Source: HXMU1420-2 sp034670145 (GTDB lineage: Bacteria; Pseudomonadota; Alphaproteobacteria; Rhodobacterales; Rhodobacteraceae). Taken from it: DNA of 64,000 nt. Location of the stretch: positions 1 through 64,000 of the forward strand of contig JAXMOA010000008.1 in NCBI GenBank assembly GCA_034670145.1, in the 5' to 3' direction. The position numbers and the translations under genes were made by a program. The notes beneath the pieces are model-generated. The model saw only the letters and a list, made by a program, of their open reading frames with translations, was not told where the DNA came from and searched no databases. Each line of letters opens with the position of its first letter. Position 1 is the stretch's first letter. Of the stretch, positions 26,676-35,979 are shown piece by piece.

Positions 26676-27359
26676 TCACGGCTCCTGCTCCTGCAATCGG
26701 TTCATCTCCTGGATCGCCAGAGGGCGCGACAGGCTGCGGGTTTCCCGCAAGGCGGCGCGATCCAGCGCGTCGACCACCAGCGTCGCCGCCTCAAAGGACC
26801 GTTCCATCCGGCTCAGCAGATAGGGGATCACATCCCGCTTGGGCACGATCTGACGGTCTGCGAAAAGCTTGGCCAAAATGGCCGACAGCAACGCGTCATC
26901 CGGTTCGGCCAGGGCAATGGCCTGCGTGCCGGACACCCGGCTTTGCAAATCAGCAAGAGAGAGCTGCCACAAATCCGGCGCCAGCCGCCCGGTCAGCAAC
27001 AGCGGAATGCGGGCCGCCTGGGCCATATTGTGCAGATGAAACAGGGCCGTTTGCGCTGTCATGTCCCGGGCGATTCCCGGCACATCCTCCACAGCGATGG
27101 GCGTTTGGATCAGATCCGGAACCGCCGCATCCGTCAGATCAGAGGCCTGCACGATCCGCCCCGACACCGCCTGCGCCCATACATGCGCCAAATGTGTCTT
27201 GCCCGATCCGGCCGGCCCATAGAGCGCCAGCTTGCCGCCAACCCAGCTTTCGGGGGTATCCATCAATGCAACCGCCAGCGCATTGGCAGGCGAGACAAAG
27301 AAATCGCCCCGGCCCAGCGCAGGGCGCGCCTCCAGCTCAAAACTCAGTTGTTCACCCAT
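26676..27359 (-). CDS. hdaA: DnaA-related regulatory protein HdaA
   Basis: A 227-residue DnaA-domain-III-like protein without DnaA's N- or C-terminal domains: the start MGEQLSFELEARPALGRGDF carries the clamp-binding-like motif QLSFEL, then LALYGPAGSGKTHLAHVWA is Walker A. The Walker B/sensor region is weak (IAVEDVPG). The protein stimulates hydrolysis of DnaA-ATP at the replication fork through the beta clamp. The ATG at 27359 is one base after the stop of the permease gene upstream (TGACATG), as in other alphaproteobacteria. Family and size fit well. Confidence 0.88.
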   Translation of the reverse strand: MGEQLSFELEARPALGRGDFFVSPANALAVALMDTPESWVGGKLALYGPAGSGKTHLAHVWAQAVSGRIVQASDLTDAAVPDLIQTPIAVEDVPGIARDMTAQTALFHLHNMAQAARIPLLLTGRLAPDLWQLSLADLQSRVSGTQAIALAEPDDALLSAILAKLFADRQIVPKRDVIPYLLSRMERSFEAATLVVDALDRAALRETRSLSRPLAIQEMNRLQEQEP

Positions 27360-27360
27360 G

Positions 27361-28428
27361 TCACGGTTCGTCCCGACCGGACACGCCCAGGTACAACAGA
27401 CCGCTTTTATACTGTTCGATGCCATAGCGGGTGATGACCCCCAGTGCGGCGGCGGTCGGCACGGCAATCAGCATCCCGACAAACCCGAACATCGCACCAA
27501 AAACCGACAGCGCCAGCAACAGCCAGACGGGGTGCAAACCAACCGAACTGCCCACCAGTTTCGGTGTCAGCACATTCCCCTCGGCCACTTGTCCAATCCA
27601 AAAGATTAGCCCGACAACCGCGATAGAGCCCCAGTCCCCCCAAAACTGAAACAACGCCAGCCCCAGGGCCAGCGCGCCGCCGATCAGCGCCCCCAGATAG
27701 GGAATAAAGGTGATCAGCCCGGCAATAAACCCGATGGCCAGCCCGAAATTCAGCCCCACCAGCATCAGAGCGACAGCATAATACGTGCCCAGGATCAAAC
27801 AGACCGTGCCCATCCCCCGGACAAACCCGGCCAGGACCGAGTCGATCTCGCTCGTCAGACGCCGGATCACCGGGGCATGATCGCGCGGCAACAACTGGTC
27901 GATTGCGGCCACCATACGGTCCCAGTCCATCAGCAGATAAACCGCCACAACCGGGGTGATCACCAGGAACACCATGACATTGACCACCGACATGGCCGAG
28001 CTGATCAGCGTGTTCAGCAACTCTCCGCTCTTGCTCTGCAACACTTCACCAAAGCGCACCATAGCCTCGCGAATGGCCGAACCATCGTTCAGGATGCCGG
28101 GAAACCGCTGGACCAGAAAGGCCTGCAAATCATGAACCAGCTGAGGCAGGATCCGCACCAGATCCAGCAACTGCGTGATCAGCGCCGGTATAATCACCAG
28201 CGCCGCCAGCAGAACAATCAACACAACAAAGACCGAGATCAAACCCGTCGCTGCCGTACGCGACAGGCCTATACGCTCCAACCGGTCGGCGACCGGATCC
28301 AGGAAATAGGCGATCGCCGCGCCCACAACAAAAGGCAGCAAAACCGGCCCCAAAAACCAGAGCACCAGCAGAAAGACCACCGCAGTGACACCCCAGATCT
28401 TGACCTGTTCCTTGACGGGTAGTGACAT
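27361..28428 (-). CDS. AI-2E / PerM-family membrane protein
   Basis: A 355-residue inner-membrane protein with the PerM/TqsA layout: two N-terminal helices (VVFLLVLWFLGPVLLPFVVG), a central soluble part after the third helix, and a C-terminal set of helices with the family motif PYLGALIGGALALGLALF and GNVLTPKLVGSSVGLHPVW. Members export small molecules or ions; the name AI-2 exporter rests on few cases. The ATG at 28428 follows GAGG. It is directly upstream of hdaA and translationally linked, a known alphaproteobacterial order. Confidence 0.88.
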   Translation of the reverse strand: MSLPVKEQVKIWGVTAVVFLLVLWFLGPVLLPFVVGAAIAYFLDPVADRLERIGLSRTAATGLISVFVVLIVLLAALVIIPALITQLLDLVRILPQLVHDLQAFLVQRFPGILNDGSAIREAMVRFGEVLQSKSGELLNTLISSAMSVVNVMVFLVITPVVAVYLLMDWDRMVAAIDQLLPRDHAPVIRRLTSEIDSVLAGFVRGMGTVCLILGTYYAVALMLVGLNFGLAIGFIAGLITFIPYLGALIGGALALGLALFQFWGDWGSIAVVGLIFWIGQVAEGNVLTPKLVGSSVGLHPVWLLLALSVFGAMFGFVGMLIAVPTAAALGVITRYGIEQYKSGLLYLGVSGRDEP

Positions 28429-28563
28429 GTTGCCTCGCATGAATTTGCGCCCGACATTGCGTAACACGTGACAGGTTGCAAGGGGAATGACGCAGTGGAT
28501 TTAACCCGGTCGCTCTCAGCAGGCAAAACAGCGCCGCGCAGGAAGCAGGCAAATCAGCCGGGT

Positions 28564-29430
28564 TCAGGTCAAACTCCGCAACCAGCGCAGGAAACGACGG
28601 CTGAGCAGCGACTCGCGCGGGCCCTGGCGCAAAACATAATAGCCCAACGCATGTTCGGGCATATCCGGCAGCGCCACCAAACGCCCATGTTCCAGATCAT
28701 CGGCAATCATGAAATCCGCACACAGAATCATTCCCATTCCTGCCACAGCCGCCTTCAATCCGGCATCATCCAGATCAAAAGACGCCCCATAGCACAGATC
28801 GACATCTGACCAGCCACAGCGCGCCAGCCACAGATGCCAATCCCAATTGCGGGGCGTCACCTGCAACGCGGGCACCCGCGACAGGGCAGGGCTGCCCCCC
28901 AACTGCTCCAACAAAACTGGCGAGAGATAAGGCCGACAACGGTCTCGCAGCAGAATGTCAGCCCCATCCGGCAGGTTCTGATGGCGATGATAATCAATAC
29001 GCAGGTCCGAGCCCAATTGATGCGCCCCCTCCGGAGAAACAGCCCTGACCGTCTCCATCCGGATTCGCGCCGTCGGGTTGCGCGCGCGAAACGCATCAAG
29101 GCGGGGAATCAGCCACCGCACAGCCAGCGACGTAGAAACGCTCAGCGTCAGCTCATGCGCGTCCCGTGCCACATCGGCCAGGGCGGTCTCCATGATCGCC
29201 AGGCCCGGAGCAGCATCGCGGGCCAGGGCTGTGCCCGCTTGGGTCAGATGAATCGCATTATTGGCCCGCTGAAACAGCTCAACCCCCAGGGCGCTCTCCA
29301 GCTGGCGCACCTGATGGCTGACCGCCCCGGGCGAAACATTCAACTCCTGCGCCGCCAGCTTCAGGCTGCCATGGCGGGCCGCAATCAGAAACACCCGCAG
29401 GCCATTCAGAGAAGTGAGGGGAGCCTGCAT
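28564..29430 (-). CDS. LysR-family transcriptional regulator
   Basis: A 288-residue LysR regulator of the GcvA/TrpI-like type. The N-terminal winged helix reads SLNGLRVFLIAARHGSLKLA, AQELNVSPGAVSHQVRQLES. The C-terminal substrate-binding domain is complete and ends RRFLRWLRSL. It is divergent from an EamA-type exporter gene, with 90 bases between, and probably controls it. ATG at 29430 is used; a TTG one codon earlier is the alternative. Inducer unknown. Confidence 0.9.
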   Translation of the reverse strand: MQAPLTSLNGLRVFLIAARHGSLKLAAQELNVSPGAVSHQVRQLESALGVELFQRANNAIHLTQAGTALARDAAPGLAIMETALADVARDAHELTLSVSTSLAVRWLIPRLDAFRARNPTARIRMETVRAVSPEGAHQLGSDLRIDYHRHQNLPDGADILLRDRCRPYLSPVLLEQLGGSPALSRVPALQVTPRNWDWHLWLARCGWSDVDLCYGASFDLDDAGLKAAVAGMGMILCADFMIADDLEHGRLVALPDMPEHALGYYVLRQGPRESLLSRRFLRWLRSLT

Positions 29431-29520
29431 CAAAATACCTAAGTCAGAGCCAAGAATACAGATTTGTTCTCAACAGAGTGTCGTGGTCTCTGCATGAAAA
29501 AACAAGTGTAGAGCGTGCGC

Positions 29521-30435
29521 ATGACTTCCCCCTCCAACACCCGGACACGACCCGGGCAAAACGCTTCGGCAAACTACCGGGCTGCCGTCATGTGGGTTTT
29601 GCTCAGCACCGGGATATTCTCGCTTGTGTTTGCCTCTGCCAAATTTGCCGACGGAGCGGCCAGCACCGCGCAGATCCTGTTGCTGCGCTACATTTCCGGC
29701 TATGGCGTGGTGCTATGGGTGGCCAGCCGCTGGGGCGGCATCCGCAATCACCTGCGATTGCGACCAAAGGAATATGGGTTGCGCGCATTCTACGGTGTCG
29801 CCGCAGCCGCAGCGATCACCTGGGCCTCGGCCAGAATGCCCATCGCGGATGCCACGGCGCTTGGCATGCTTTATGCTGTGCTGAGCGTGTTGCTGGGCAT
29901 ATTGGTGTTGAAAGAGCGCGTAGGGCGCGGCCATTGGACCGCGATTTTCCTGTCGGTGATCGGCGCGGCTGTGGTAATGTGGGGGCAGGGGGCCTTTCAG
30001 GCGCAGGTGCCAATCCTGCCGGCGGCTGTTGCGTTTCTCAGCGCATTGTTGATGGCCGCCGAAGGGCTGATGATCGTCCGGCTCAGCCGGCGAGATCCGG
30101 CACTGACAATGATGGTCAGCCTCGGACCCTACGCCATCGGCCTGATGCTGCTGCCGGCCCTTTTGACCTGGCAGCCGCTGGATCTGGCCACCGTGTTGAT
30201 GTGCCTTGCGCTGGGGCCCGTTGCCACCTTCGCTCAATATTGTACGATCCGCGGCTTTCGCATTGCACCGCTGTCAGTGGTCGGGCCGGTCGACAACGCC
30301 TGGCTGATCTTTGCCGCATTGATCGGGTTCTTTGTCTTTGACGAACGTCCCGGCATCGCGCTCTATCTGGGCGGCGCGCTCATTCTGGCGGGGGGCATCA
30401 TGCTGTCCCGACTCCAACCAAAATCCAGCGGTTGA
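29521..30435 (+). CDS. EamA/DMT-family transporter
   Basis: A 304-residue protein with ten predicted membrane helices in two EamA repeats. The first repeat includes FSLVFASAKFADGAASTAQI and LGMLYAVLSVLLGILVLKER, the second ATFAQYCTIRGFRIAPLSVV and IGFFVFDERPGIALYLGG. Such proteins export amino acids or other metabolites across the inner membrane. It faces a divergent LysR gene, the usual regulator-exporter arrangement. Substrate unknown. ATG at 29521; a GTG two codons earlier is possible. Confidence 0.88.
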   Translation: MTSPSNTRTRPGQNASANYRAAVMWVLLSTGIFSLVFASAKFADGAASTAQILLLRYISGYGVVLWVASRWGGIRNHLRLRPKEYGLRAFYGVAAAAAITWASARMPIADATALGMLYAVLSVLLGILVLKERVGRGHWTAIFLSVIGAAVVMWGQGAFQAQVPILPAAVAFLSALLMAAEGLMIVRLSRRDPALTMMVSLGPYAIGLMLLPALLTWQPLDLATVLMCLALGPVATFAQYCTIRGFRIAPLSVVGPVDNAWLIFAALIGFFVFDERPGIALYLGGALILAGGIMLSRLQPKSSG

Positions 30436-30599
30436 GCCCTGATCCCCACCAGACCAAGCCACCAGACGCTGGTCCGCTGCGGCCCGGATCTGTCTCCACC
30501 TCAACTCACCCTGGCCAGGACCCATGTTCAGAACCGCTTGTCTGAGCCGCCACAAAGCCATAAACGACAGATCAGCCCAAGACCGTCTCAGGAGCCGTC

Positions 30600-31937
30600 A
30601 TGCGTCTTTCCCGCTATTTTCTGCCCGTCCTCAAGGAAACCCCATCAGAGGCGCAGATCGCCAGCCATCGTCTGATGCTGCGCGCCGGCATGATCAAACA
30701 GGCCTCGGCCGGGATCTATTCCTGGTTGCCGCTGGGCTTCAAAGTGTTGCGTAAAATCGAAGATATCGTGCACGAAGAACAGCGGCGCGCGGGCCATATG
30801 GCGATGCTGATGCCGACGATCCAATCCGCTGACCTGTGGCGCGAAAGCGGCCGTTACGACGACTACGGCCAAGAAATGCTGCGCATCCGCGACCGCCATG
30901 ACCGCGACATGCTGTTCACACCCACGGCCGAAGAATTGATCACCGACATCTTTCGCGGGCATGTGTCCTCTTACAAGGACCTGCCGCTGACCATGTATCA
31001 AATCCAATGGAAATTCCGCGACGAGGTTCGCCCACGGTTCGGGGTGATGCGTGGCCGCGAATTCTACATGAAAGACGGCTATAACTTCGACCTCGACAAG
31101 GACAGCGCGATGCATGCCTACAACCGGCATCTGGTCAGCTATCTGCGGACTTACGAGCGTATGGGGTTGCAGGCGATTCCCATGCGCGCTGACAGCGGGC
31201 CGATTGGCGGCGATGACACGCATGAATTCCTGGTGCTGGCCGATACAGGCGAAAGCGAGGTCTTCTATGACAGCGCAGTCACTGACATCCGGCTGGGTCA
31301 GCGCGATATCGACTATGACAACCGCGACCAATGTCAGGCCGTGATGGAGGAGTTCACCTCGCTCTACGCCCGTACCGACGAAACCCATGACGCGGATGAG
31401 TTTGCCAAGATCCCGCAGGACCGCCAGCGCAGCGCCCGGGGTATCGAAGTTGGGCAGATCTTCTACTTTGGCACCAAATATTCCGAAGCAATGGGCGCCA
31501 AGGTGCAAACACCCGATGGTGCTCAGGTGCCGGTTCATATGGGGTCGCATGGTATCGGTGTTTCGCGGCTGGTCGGGGCCTTGATCGAGGCCAACCATGA
31601 CGACAAAGGCATCATCTGGCCCGAAGGTGTGACCCCGTTCCACTGCGGTATCGTCAATCTCAAACAGGGCGACGCCGAGGCCGACGCGGCCTGCGATGCG
31701 CTTTATGCGTCCCTGACGGCCCTGGGGTTGGAGCCGCTTTATGATGACCGCAAGGAACGCGCCGGTGGTAAATTCGCGACGATGGATCTCATCGGTCTGC
31801 CTTGGCGGCTCACGGTCGGGCCGCGCGGTTTGAAAAACGGGGTGGTCGAGTTGACCTCGCGGCGCACCGGCGAAAGCGAAGAATTGACGCCGGAACTGGC
31901 CGTGCAAAAGATCCAGAAGATCTATAGCGCGATTTAA
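30600..31937 (+). CDS. proS: Proline--tRNA ligase
   Basis: A 445-residue class II tRNA synthetase that charges tRNA-Pro. It is the short alphaproteobacterial ProRS without the large editing insertion (bacterial-type enzymes are near 570 residues). Motif 1 lies around KVLRKIEDIVHEEQRRAGH, motif 2 in YQIQWKFRDEVRPRFGVMRG, motif 3 in SHGIGVSRLVGALIE, and the anticodon-binding domain ends SAI. A terminator hairpin follows. A housekeeping gene, consistent with backbone DNA. Confidence 0.96.
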   Translation: MRLSRYFLPVLKETPSEAQIASHRLMLRAGMIKQASAGIYSWLPLGFKVLRKIEDIVHEEQRRAGHMAMLMPTIQSADLWRESGRYDDYGQEMLRIRDRHDRDMLFTPTAEELITDIFRGHVSSYKDLPLTMYQIQWKFRDEVRPRFGVMRGREFYMKDGYNFDLDKDSAMHAYNRHLVSYLRTYERMGLQAIPMRADSGPIGGDDTHEFLVLADTGESEVFYDSAVTDIRLGQRDIDYDNRDQCQAVMEEFTSLYARTDETHDADEFAKIPQDRQRSARGIEVGQIFYFGTKYSEAMGAKVQTPDGAQVPVHMGSHGIGVSRLVGALIEANHDDKGIIWPEGVTPFHCGIVNLKQGDAEADAACDALYASLTALGLEPLYDDRKERAGGKFATMDLIGLPWRLTVGPRGLKNGVVELTSRRTGESEELTPELAVQKIQKIYSAI

Positions 31938-31982
31938 CTATTGCGCTAAGAAATCAGTGTAACGCGCTGATCATAAAAAGAT

Positions 31983-32019
31983 AGCCGGCTCTCTGGGTGC
32001 GCCCCGGGGCCGGCTTTTC
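31983..32019 (+). terminator. Rho-independent terminator after proS
   Basis: Stem AGCCGGC / GCCGGCT (31983-31989 and 32009-32015) with a GC-rich loop that can extend pairing, followed by TTTTC. It lies 46 bases after the proS stop, ahead of the convergent nuclease-like gene. Confidence 0.7.
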
Positions 32020-32062
32020 TGTATGGCCTCGGTACCATGGCAATGGGCACATGCAGCCGGCT

Positions 32063-32623
32063 TCATCCCGTACGAACCGCGTCATTTGTGTCTTCCTCCA
32101 CCAACCCGGCCAGTTTCTGGCGCACATGCGGGGGCTCCATATGCCGGTATCGCCCGCCAGAGTAACGCGGCAAATCCAGCGCATACCCACGCTTGACCAA
32201 CTCAGCACCAACATCACTGCCCCAGGGCAAGGCGCATTGCGCCATAAACCCGTGCGAAGCGATTTCCCCGGTCAATTCGGCGCGGATTGTGTGATTGCGG
32301 CATATGTCGATCAGCTCCAACCGCGCAGCGGGCCCAAAGGGGGCTTCCAGATCAGGCGCCTTGACCCCCACCAACAACAGGCGAATCCGCCCGATCATCA
32401 ATGTCTGCCCGTCGATCACCCTGGCCTTGCCGGTAATCACCTTGCGGTCCTGCGGCATGGCCCGTGTGGCTGTTGGTTGCTGCGCCTGCTCTGGTCCTCG
32501 TGATGATCTGCGCAGGAAAGAGAGTGAAAACCTTGGACGCAACAAAAAGCGTCCGAATGGATCGGCAATCGCCAGCAGAGCCAGACCGGTCGCGCCAACG
32601 GCGACTGCAATACTCAATTCCAT
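32063..32623 (-). CDS. Staphylococcal-nuclease-like (SNase fold) membrane protein
   Basis: A 186-residue protein with an N-terminal membrane helix (IAVAVGATGLALLAIADPFG) and an SNase-like OB fold: KARVIDGQTLMIGRIRLLLV, GVKAPDLEAPFGPAA and VGAELVKRGYALDLPRYSGG. Some catalytic positions of active members are changed: the calcium-binding VIDGDT reads VIDGQT, and the DRYGR motif is replaced by ASHGF. It may therefore be non-catalytic. I infer an anchored, periplasmic or cytoplasmic OB-fold protein of unknown use. Convergent with proS. Confidence 0.7.
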   Translation of the reverse strand: MELSIAVAVGATGLALLAIADPFGRFLLRPRFSLSFLRRSSRGPEQAQQPTATRAMPQDRKVITGKARVIDGQTLMIGRIRLLLVGVKAPDLEAPFGPAARLELIDICRNHTIRAELTGEIASHGFMAQCALPWGSDVGAELVKRGYALDLPRYSGGRYRHMEPPHVRQKLAGLVEEDTNDAVRTG

Positions 32624-32681
32624 TGTTCAGCTCCTGTCTCCAAGGGGTTGATATATTTGAAAAGTACGTGACCTAACCGGT

Positions 32682-32831
32682 TCAACGATCGCTCATTGCA
32701 TCCTCTATGGAATCAGAGCCCGGACCCGCTCCAGACTCGGATTGGCGCGTCCGACACCGAAAGACGCAGGTGAGAACAAGGCCCAGCAGGGCGATTCCGG
32801 AAACGATCGATAGAATACTGTGCATGGTCAT
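32682..32831 (-). CDS. Small membrane protein (49 aa)
   Basis: ATG at 32831, with GGA four bases upstream and AAAGGA further away. The product has one membrane helix (ILSIVSGIALLGLVLTCVF) and a polar C-terminal tail. No family is recognised. It lies between two minus-strand hypothetical genes; the support is the hydrophobic segment and a plausible start only. Confidence 0.4.
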   Translation of the reverse strand: MTMHSILSIVSGIALLGLVLTCVFRCRTRQSESGAGPGSDSIEDAMSDR

Positions 32832-32936
32832 ACGTTCCGCCAATTTCCTTTCGGAATAGGTAACGCAACGCGCGCAACGCCGTTTTGGAATTCCCGCCAA
32901 TCCTTTTGCCCCGCAGACCAGTCCGCGTGGCAAAGC

Positions 32937-33275
32937 CTAGATCCGAAATTCGCCCGCAGCTGTCTGATCGCGCCGGGCTGCAATCATCGGGCGCCCCCAG
33001 CGGGCCGACAGATCGCGCAGGCTGGTCCCCAGATAGCGCATGGTGCAGATCTGCTCGCCGCTGGCACGCCGAATGACCACCAGTCGCCCGGCCCGGATCG
33101 CCAGACCATAATCCCGTTTGGTCAGCCCCTGTATCAACTCTTGCCAGCTGTTCGCCTTGTCGATCAAGGGACACAGACAAGACCGCATCAAAGCGGCTGT
33201 TTCGCTGTCATATTCTTCGATCACCAGCGACGGCGCCGCTGGCATTGGAGGATTATTCGCTGATGCTTCAGCCAT
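32937..33275 (-). CDS. Hypothetical protein (112 aa)
   Basis: A 112-residue soluble protein with a cysteine pair early on (LMRSCLCPLIDKANSWQEL) and a compact beta-rich second half: DYGLAIRAGRLVVIRRASGE then RYLGTSLRDLSARWGRPMI. The second half resembles a short domain I recall in other roseobacter hypotheticals. No catalytic motif. The start ATG at 33275 lacks a strong ribosome-binding site. Confidence 0.5.
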   Translation of the reverse strand: MAEASANNPPMPAAPSLVIEEYDSETAALMRSCLCPLIDKANSWQELIQGLTKRDYGLAIRAGRLVVIRRASGEQICTMRYLGTSLRDLSARWGRPMIAARRDQTAAGEFRI

Positions 33276-33573
33276 TTTTTATCTCCGCTCTGCCTCATGC
33301 ATATCCAAGCGTTGATGGGCGCCGACGTCTTTTCGCTCTCTGCGTCTTCATGTGAAAATCGCACCATCGGATCATATTTTATGCGTGCTTTGCGGCGAAT
33401 GTACGAAGAATGAGCGGAATAAAACGGACGTTGCGCCCCATTTGGCAACGCGCCCTCCGGGTCAGAATGCATCGGTGCTCGCCCAAGGGGCAGAGCTGCG
33501 GTAAACTGGAAATCGCCAGTCGACGCAGGTTTTATGGAGTGAACAAGGTTTGCCAATGCCAACAGGATTCGGG
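33276..33573. other. Divergent intergenic region, nothing identified
   Basis: About 300 bases between two divergent genes. There is a weak inverted repeat (CGTTGC..GCAACG) near 33434-33456, but no convincing promoter, operator or RNA gene. Confidence 0.4.
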
Positions 33574-34560
33574 ATGAGCATACTTCAACAACGCATGCCC
33601 CTGCGGGCCTTGCTGGCGGGCGCCATGGTGTTTCTGACTGTGATCAGCGGTCCGGATCTCGGCGCCGCGCAGGAGCAGGGCAAAGCCCGCCGCATCATCG
33701 ACGCCCTGCAGGATTGGGGCGCGCAAAACGCTGTGGCGCGGGTTCATGTGGCGGCCACATATCGCGGTGTTCCACAGATCTCTCAGGGGTTTGGGGCCGC
33801 TGATGGCCCCCTTGCCATTGCCAGCCTCTCCAAGGCGATCACAGCCGCCTGCCTGTCCGAACTGGTGGCGTTGGATCTGCTCGATTGGCGTGCGCGCGTG
33901 CGCCTCTACCTGCCGGACGCAAAGGAACCGCTGGCCCAGATGCGCCTGGCCGATCTGATCACCCATACCAGCGGCCTCGCCCCGGACGAAACCCAGGGCG
34001 CAATGCCCGCATGGCGAGGCGCAGGAGAGCCGGTTTATGACAGGGTGGTGGCTAACCTCGAAACCCGCGAGGCGGGCGCAAAAAGCTTTTTCTACAACAA
34101 TGAAAACTACGCGGTGCTGGCCAAAGTGATCCGCGCCGTCTCTGGCAAACCCTATGTGCAAACCTGCAGAGAACTGGTGCTGGTCCCGGCCGGGGCGCAG
34201 TCGGCCGTACCCTCTGCCGACTACGGCCGCTTCGCCGCCTGGGGCGGATGGCAAATGACCCTGTCGGATTACACCCGCGTCGCCTGGCACATCTTCCACG
34301 GCTCTGACCCGGCCGCGCTGCCAGAGGTCGATTTTGGCAATGGGGTGCACTATGGTCTGGGCAGCTTCTGGCGTCCGTTTCAGGGGGGCCACAACTTCTG
34401 GCATTTCGGCGCGCTGTGTTTTGACGATAGCCCCGGGTTCACATCCTTTTCCGCCCTCTACGCCAATGGCTGGGGCGTGGCCGTCTGGGTCCAGGGCTGC
34501 CCGCAGGATGGCTGGTTCCTCTCGCTGGATCAGGCTGTGGTCAACGCCGTCTTCAAGTAA
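33574..34560 (+). CDS. Exported serine hydrolase, beta-lactamase / DD-peptidase (class C-like) family
   Basis: A 328-residue protein with a signal peptide (RALLAGAMVFLTVISGPDLG, cut near GAAQ). The SxxK nucleophile is in IASLSKAITA, the YxN motif in FFYNNENYAVL, and LADLITHTSGLAPDE is the family's hallmark between them. The third KTG-like motif is replaced by HFGAL, as in many esterase-like members. The start at 33574 is chosen since AGGA lies 6 bases upstream. Expected in the periplasm, acting on an ester, amide or cell-wall peptide; substrate unknown. Confidence 0.85.
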   Translation: MSILQQRMPLRALLAGAMVFLTVISGPDLGAAQEQGKARRIIDALQDWGAQNAVARVHVAATYRGVPQISQGFGAADGPLAIASLSKAITAACLSELVALDLLDWRARVRLYLPDAKEPLAQMRLADLITHTSGLAPDETQGAMPAWRGAGEPVYDRVVANLETREAGAKSFFYNNENYAVLAKVIRAVSGKPYVQTCRELVLVPAGAQSAVPSADYGRFAAWGGWQMTLSDYTRVAWHIFHGSDPAALPEVDFGNGVHYGLGSFWRPFQGGHNFWHFGALCFDDSPGFTSFSALYANGWGVAVWVQGCPQDGWFLSLDQAVVNAVFK

Positions 34561-34692
34561 TGCCACCGCGCGCCTGAGGGGCCTGTGTGCCCCTGCGCTC
34601 ATCCCCGCCACTCTGCGTCCGTCGCCCGCCAAAGAGGTTGACCACACCGGTGCAAACCCCCAGTCTGCGCCGCAAAAGAGCAGGAGCCACAA

Positions 34693-35979
34693 GTGGCCAA
34701 GACCCCACCCCCCTTTGCCCGCTTCGAATGGCTGATCGCCTGGCGGTATCTGCGCGCGCGCCGGGCCACCGGCGGGGTCAGCGTGATGACCTGGATTTCC
34801 CTGATCGGCATTACACTGGCCGTTTTTGCCCTGGTCTCAACTCTGGCCGTGCGCGCCGGGCTGCGCGCCGATATCGTGGCCGCGATGCTGGGGTCCAATG
34901 CGCATATGGAGGTGCATTATCGCCGCGACCTGTCCGGCGAAGTCCCGCGTGACCATCTGATCCGCGACTATGCCGCCCTGAGCCAGCGCCTCGCCCAATT
35001 GCCAGGGGTCGAACATGCGGCCCCTCTGGTGCGCTCCCAGGTCATGGGCAGCTTTCGCGGCCGCAATCAGCCGGTGGATGTCTTTGGCATCACATTGGAC
35101 GATTTGCGCCAATACCCGATGATCGCCAAGCCCGAGCTGGCCGACGGCGACCTGAACCAGTTCGAGGATGGCATCGCCCTGGGCGCGGCACTGGCGCGGC
35201 AGCTGGGCGTTGGCATCGGTGACCGGCTCAAGCTGATCTCGCCCAATGGGGTCAAGACGATGATGGGCACGTCGCCCAGAGTATCCGCCTACCAGGTCGT
35301 CTTCATCTTCAGCTCGGGGGATGGGTTTATCGACCAGTCGCGCGCATATATGCCACTGGCCGAGGCGCAGAGTTTCTTTAACCGCGAAGAGGCCGCCGAC
35401 CAGATTGATCTGCGTCTGACAGATCCGCAGGCCGTTCAGGACATGCTGTATCCGGTGTTTCAGACGGCAGGGGATCGGGCCTATATCCGCACCTGGCAGG
35501 ACCGGGCCGGCGGCATGTTGCGCGCCTTGCGAATGCAGGACAATGCGATCTTCATCGTTCTGTCTATCCTGATCCTGATTGCCGCCCTCAATATTGTGTC
35601 GGGCCTGATCATGCTGGTCAAAAACAAGGGCCGCGACATCGGCATCCTGCGCACAATGGGGCTCAGTCAGGGCTCCATCCTGCGCGTCTTCTTTCTGTGT
35701 GGCGCGCTGGTGGGCACGCTGGGCACCGTGTTCGGCGTGCTGTTTGGCGTTTTGTTCGCCGCCAATATCGACCATATCTATCGCCTGGTTGACTGGTTGT
35801 CCGGCAGCGGGGTGCAGCAGCTCGAGGCCTCCGGTTTCTTCTTTCCGTCTGCGGTGGTCACCTTCGGCGATGTGGCCGCCTCTGCCGCCATGAGCCTTGG
35901 GCTGAGCTGGTTCATCACCCTGTTCCCGGCCCGCCGCGCGGCCCGCCTCAACCCAGTCGAGGCTTTGCGCTATGAGTGA
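34693..35979 (+). CDS. Lipoprotein-releasing ABC transporter permease (LolC/LolE family)
   Basis: A 428-residue permease with one N-terminal membrane helix (VMTWISLIGITLAVFALVST), a large periplasmic domain and three C-terminal helices, the FtsX/MacB topology of LolC and LolE. The start FEWLIAWRYLRARRATGGVS is the usual LolC/E opening. It works with LolD to move lipoproteins from the inner membrane to LolA. Alphaproteobacteria commonly have a single LolC/E-type subunit, as here. GTG start after AGGAG. The lolD gene overlaps it by 8 bases. Confidence 0.93.
   Translation: MAKTPPPFARFEWLIAWRYLRARRATGGVSVMTWISLIGITLAVFALVSTLAVRAGLRADIVAAMLGSNAHMEVHYRRDLSGEVPRDHLIRDYAALSQRLAQLPGVEHAAPLVRSQVMGSFRGRNQPVDVFGITLDDLRQYPMIAKPELADGDLNQFEDGIALGAALARQLGVGIGDRLKLISPNGVKTMMGTSPRVSAYQVVFIFSSGDGFIDQSRAYMPLAEAQSFFNREEAADQIDLRLTDPQAVQDMLYPVFQTAGDRAYIRTWQDRAGGMLRALRMQDNAIFIVLSILILIAALNIVSGLIMLVKNKGRDIGILRTMGLSQGSILRVFFLCGALVGTLGTVFGVLFGVLFAANIDHIYRLVDWLSGSGVQQLEASGFFFPSAVVTFGDVAASAAMSLGLSWFITLFPARRAARLNPVEALRYE

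Noticed and set aside
33434..33456. CGTTGC..GCAACG inverted repeat in a divergent promoter region
   Set aside because: Six-base arms with a 10-base loop are too weak, and there is no link to a regulator.
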